64,000 bases of DNA from Brugia malayi (Eukaryota > Nematoda > Chromadorea > Rhabditida > Onchocercidae). A program made the position numbers and the translations under genes. Location of the stretch: assembly GCF_000002995.4 (NCBI RefSeq), contig NW_025062479.1:22192721-22256720 (forward strand), in the 5' to 3' direction. Below the pieces are notes generated by a model. It had not been told where the DNA came from. It searched no databases and saw only the letters and a list, made by a program, of their open reading frames with translations. This document shows positions 59,366 to 64,000 of this stretch, piece by piece. Numbering within the stretch: the stretch's first letter is position 1; each line of letters begins with the position of its first letter.

Positions 59366-61719
59366 TTATTTTTTATATCGTAAAATATTTTAAGCTTCAA
59401 TGAACTAAAATGAATGACTCATCTAGGCTTTATGAATGAAATTAGTATTACTACTCAGCAAATCTTCGCTCATTCATATTTGTCATATGTCATTTTTCTA
59501 TTAATAAATAAAAAGTTGACCTATGATCTGTAATTTTTTCTCTTATCTTCTAATTATTTATTATTATTTGAATTTTACTCCATTTCATTCTAATTTTTGA
59601 AAATTTTAATTTTTTCATTTTACACAATTACTGAGAAATTTTTAATTCTAATTACTCATTTTAAAAGAAAATGTAAAAAATAATCCTAAATTATTACAAA
59701 TTAATCAAATAGCAAAAGGTAAACAACTGCTCAAAATGTTAGCGTAAAATTTAATAATTCGATACTAAAATAAAATTCGAAACAATGCTATGAAAATGTA
59801 ATAAATTAAATTTCAAAATTAATTAAGGTAATGATTGTTTTAGTTTTAATTAGTTGATGTAAGCAAATGTTCATTTAATTTTCACTAAGCTAAAATAAAA
59901 AAGCATAAATAAAATAGCTATGAAAGTAAACAATTTTAATTTTTTTTTTGAGATAAACAATTTCAGTTTAATTTTTTTAATTAATCTTTTATTATGATAT
60001 TTTAACTGAAATAATAATAAATTCAAATTCAAGTCTGATAATATGATTAGTGCTTATCATATCACTGCGATATAAAAAAAAAAAACTGTCAGGATTACGC
60101 TTTTTTGATATATTTTTAATTAAACTTGATGTTATACAAATATAATTTTTTTCTTTAATGTTTTTTTTTTTCCGTTTTACATTATATTTACTTAACTTTG
60201 AGATGAAATAATACCACAAAAATATTTCAATTTGAATGATTTCTGTTAATTAATTAATGACAATAATACCAAAAAAAAAAAAAAACATTAATAAATTTAA
60301 AATTCATTAATTAAAAAAATTTTTGCAAATAACTTTAAAATTATGATGAGTAAAATTAATAATTGAACATTAACTAAGAATAAGAATAATTATTGAAGCT
60401 AATTTATACAAGACGAGAAATTATTAATAAATTCAATACGCTAGAAATCTAATATCTGCTAGAAAAAAAAATTTGAACAATTCAAAAAATTTGATTAATG
60501 AGTATTTATTTTCTTGATTTCATTCATAATTCTAAAAAAAAAAAAAAAAAAAAAAATATTTTTTTCTTTTCATTTTTCTTACTTTTTTCATGCAATCACA
60601 TTGATTAGATTGTAATAAAACTTAAATTCTATTATGTCAATTAATTGATAACCGTCATTTTAGTACAAATTTAAGAATTATTTTCTTAAAATCATACTTA
60701 GGTAAGAAGAAAAAAAAAATTAAAAAAATAAAAAAAAAACGATTTGTTGCTATGAAAACTTTTTAAATCTCAAACAAATTAATAAAAATTTAAAAGAAAG
60801 AAAAAAAAAAAAAAACTACAAAATTTACGAAGAAATTTCAATAGAAAATGGTATAAAAATCATTTATTTGTACGATAATTGTTTGATCATAATAATATCA
60901 AAAATTTTAATATTTAACAAAATTTCATTTCCACCTGTCATTTATTTATATTTAGTACCGTTCGACAATTTTATAATTTCTTTCAAACATTTCAATTATT
61001 TTCATTAAAAATTTTATTTCTATAATTAATTAAATGAAATTGTATGAAGAATATTAAAACATAAAATTTTGTGATATAAGAATAAATAAAAATTATTACT
61101 ATGAAATATATCGATTGCTATGATCATAATTTCGATTAATACAAATCATTTATATCAAATTTTGTTTAAATCATTTTAAATTTCACCATTTAAAAACTGA
61201 AAATTATTTTTTGTTCCATTTTATTACTTTTTTTTCATATATATTTTTTTTTTCTTTTTCATTCAATTCAATTCAGAGAATGAATTGTTCATTTCACACT
61301 TCATTTTTCATTCTTTTTTTTTTTTCTTTTTTAATTTTCTTTTTCATCGTTTTTTTATTGTTTGCTTTGTAAGAGTAATGTGTTAGCATATATTTTTCCT
61401 TTTTTTTTTTTTTTTTTTTTTGAAAAGTAAATTTGATTTCGAAAATCAAAAATAAATTTAATTTCATGTTATTCTAAGTCTAATTTGCATCAAATTAGGT
61501 TTTATTTTGACAAAAAAATGTGTTACAATTGCTTAAAGCAATTGCTTTACATTACTTTTGATAATTCGTTTTATGACTAAAACTTACATTCAACTTTTTA
61601 ATTCTATTTAAAATCTCCTCCTTATCACTGAATTGTTTGCTTGACTTAATCTAATCATATCACTCAGTTATTTCCTAAATTTTAATATATAATATATCAA
61701 AAGAAATTTATCATTATAG

Positions 61720-61920
61720 ATAAATTAAAGTGATAAGTGATCATTGCTTACTTGTTATCCACCATAGATGATAAAACGTTAAGGTTTTGATCACTTTATT
61801 ATCAATGATATCCTATAAATCGTTAACAATCAAAAAGCGAGAAGAAATATGATTTGGTTGCTTATTATCAATTTTTATCAATGATTTCATTTTAGCTTAT
61901 CATTATTTTCACTATCATGC
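61720..61920. promoter_or_regulatory. dense cluster of GATA/TATC cores
   Basis: More than ten GATA or TATC cores within 200 bases (GTGATAAGTGATC, GTTATCC, GATGATAAA, TTATCAATGATATCC, TTATTATCAATTTTTATCAA and others). Could be an enhancer for a gene to the right of the window or a repeat relic. Function unproven. Confidence 0.25.
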
Positions 61921-63377
61921 AAGGATATTTTTTGTTAGCTCTAAATGTAAATTTAGCATTTTTATCATTTAATGATTATTTAAATTTTTCATTGGTTCAA
62001 ATTTTAGGTGCTACTTCATGCAATATTTATTACTGTTAAGGATGAAAATTCAAAAGGTAAACAAAAATATTTGGAATTTCATCCTGAAATAGAAAGCAGT
62101 TCCCGAGAGTGCAATTTACTTTTGTTGTTCATGAAAATATCATGGGAAAAAGTGAAAGGATTGAATAATAGAAGCAGTTTTCTTTCTTTTTTTTTTTTTG
62201 TTTTGTTTTTTTATTTTTATTTTTTTCATGAATACATTGAAAGCAATGATGAATCTTAGGCTCTTTTAGCATACCAACTGGCCAAGGCTTGTCTTGTCAA
62301 GCTTTTATTTAGGACTTTCAGAATATGGAAAAATGCCTATGATTCTTCTTATCGAATTTCATTTGGGAAATGTTTTCTACTGATGTCAGTAAGAATGAAT
62401 TTGAGAGTTGTCGAGAATGAGACAACAATTTCATTTTTTCGGACATATTTACCAATCATTTTCTTTTTTTTTTTTTTTTTTTCCATTCTTTAAATCACAA
62501 TAAACTAAAAGATTTTCCATCAAAAGATTATTTATAATTGTCATTGTGACCTTTGTCAATTACTAATTATTAACTTATTTATTAACAAAGAAGTATGACA
62601 GATCAAAATATTCGCAAATATTTGCATCATCAATGAAAAGCATTTCAACCAATTTTAATATTTTCTTCATCTTTTCAAACACTTTCAAAAATCCATTGGG
62701 ATTTTTGAAAGTTGTTTAATACCGATGGATTTTCTCTTTTTCCTTTTTTTTTTTTTTTAAGAAACTTTTACTGAGTTGAAGTTGAATTGCCCAAGCATAG
62801 AAATTCCCTGGATTATAGCATAAATTAGAAAGGAAATTTAATTGTTTTTTTTTTTTTTTTCCTTTTTTTTATATTTCTAAATTCCAATTCTATTCTTTTT
62901 GCCGTTTTTTTTTTTATTTCAATTTTACAAGATGAGCTTTTTATGATCAAAAATATATTATTTACAGTTCAATCTCCTAAATTTTCATTCTCTGATTCAT
63001 TTAAAATTGAATTTTATTTTCAATTTTAAACATTTGCTTACAAACTGTGTTTCATTTCATTTAATCTCTAATTATTGGATAATTAAGATTAAATAAGTAA
63101 ATAAATGTCCAATTTTATTAGAAAAATTTTTTTTTTCAAACAAAATATTAAATTTTTAAAGTCTAAATAGTACAGTTATTGATATTTAGCTATAAAGCCT
63201 TTATTCTTTTAGCGATGAAAACATATCAAATGCAATTGCATTATTTATCTAATATCCAATACTGCGTTATTGTTTCAAATATCCATCATTCTTTGCTTTC
63301 CATTTGCCATTTGTTATCTATTCGTCCCAGAAAATTATTCTAATTTTATTCGTATTATCAAAATAACACTACGCATC

Positions 63378-63624
63378 TTTCATTATTATTATTACTATTA
63401 TTGCTAGTACTATTATTATTATTATCATAATCATTATTACTATTATTGTTATTATCATTATTGTTATTTATTATTATTTGTTATTATTATTATAACATTA
63501 TTATTATTATCTGTTATTATTATCATTACTATTATTATTATTACTATTATTATTGTTATTATTATTATTAATACTATTATTATTATTATTATTATTATAT
63601 TATTATTATTATTATTATTAATAC

Positions 63625-63668
<44 letters not shown>

Positions 63669-63725
63669 TATTATTATTATTATATTATTATTATTATTTG
63701 TTATTATTATTATGTTTATTATTGT
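63378..63725. repeat. (ATT)n trinucleotide microsatellite, ~350 bp
   Basis: Long array of ATT units with scattered variants (ACT, GTT, ATC, ATA and frame slips). The purest part is 63545-63700. A strong candidate for length polymorphism and assembly error. Confidence 0.95.
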
Positions 63726-64000
63726 TATTGATAACAAAAATAATAATTGTTATTGCTATTACTATTTTTATTGTCACAAACATTGTAATATTTTTCTTTC
63801 CACTGTAATAATAAATATTTTGAACTAAAAAAAAAAAATGAAGAAATTTTTTTTTTTTTTTTCAGTAAGAATTTTTTCATTTCTTAGCTCATATAATATG
63901 GTGATATCGCTAAAAAAAAATTTTTTTTCTTGTCTCTATTAAAATTTATTTCATCAATTTTATATTTTATGTTCAAAATTTTAAATAACAATAATGTTAA

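Larger units (their letters stand above)
55988..64000. other. 8-kb gene-poor, extremely AT-rich tract
   Basis: No consistent exons on either strand. Contains many poly-A/T runs, an inverted repeat (57103-57139), a pyrimidine microsatellite (58405-58457), a TTTCA repeat (59344-59365), dense GATA motifs (61720-61920) and an ATT microsatellite (63378-63725). The 83-codon plus-strand open frame at 62008 contains a long phenylalanine run from poly-T and is not convincing. Confidence 0.55.

Noticed and set aside
61918..62037. 40-codon hydrophobic open frame (MQGYFLLALNVNLAFLSF...)
   Set aside because: Short, AT-driven composition, no context.
62008..62259. 83-codon plus-strand open frame
   Set aside because: A third of it is Phe from a poly-T tract; no homology or splice support.
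1..64000. tRNA, rRNA, CRISPR or intact transposon
   Set aside because: No T-loop/anticodon arrangement, rRNA-like segment, spaced direct-repeat array or transposase/reverse-transcriptase frame was seen on reading both strands.

Overview
The window looks like nuclear DNA of a nematode, most likely a filarial or other clade III worm. It is very AT-rich and full of poly-A/T runs. Genes are cut into many small exons by introns ending in TTTCAG-type acceptors. Several start codons sit just downstream of an unpaired 3' splice site, as expected for spliced-leader trans-splicing. The species is an inference from composition and gene content. All gene models were assembled by eye from splice sites, reading phase and protein similarity remembered from the families; no alignment was run.

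Layout. (1) 20-1391, plus strand: 3' end of a SUCO/SLP1-type SUN-domain membrane protein. (2) 4055-5048, plus: four orphan exons, two of which encode a new membrane-anchored C-terminus. (3) 11133-15200, minus: a complete 14-exon GW182-family (AIN-1-like) miRNA silencing factor. (4) 16700-18000: a less AT-rich block packed with microsatellites and a CAGCACA hairpin, upstream of AIN-1. (5) 20955-26170, minus: a 15-exon beta-TrCP/LIN-23 F-box WD40 protein. (6) 27329-41393, plus: a giant gene of about 42 exons that joins a DEAH-type RNA helicase to a complete RING1-IBR-RING2 ubiquitin ligase module. (7) 42992-44940: a possible trans-spliced micro-ORF, short coding relics and repeats. (8) 46207-47420, minus: ribosomal protein S16. 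(9) about 48969-52864, minus: an F-box/leucine-rich-type protein. (10) 54637-55987, plus: a small four-transmembrane protein. (11) 56000-64000: no convincing gene, ending in a roughly 350-bp ATT microsatellite.

Functional themes. Three genes belong to the ubiquitin system: LIN-23 and the F-box/LRR protein as substrate receptors of cullin-RING ligases, and the helicase-RBR protein as a candidate RNA-linked E3. Two genes act on RNA silencing or translation (AIN-1, RPS16). Nothing suggests an operon of functionally linked genes; LIN-23 and the helicase gene are divergent neighbours.

The most notable item is the helicase-RBR fusion, an architecture best known from plant DEAH11/DEAH12. Other points are two GC-AG introns needed to keep frame, the phase-1 symmetric exons of AIN-1, and competing 3' ends in the SUCO region and the F-box gene. 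No rRNA, tRNA, CRISPR array or intact transposon was recognised.
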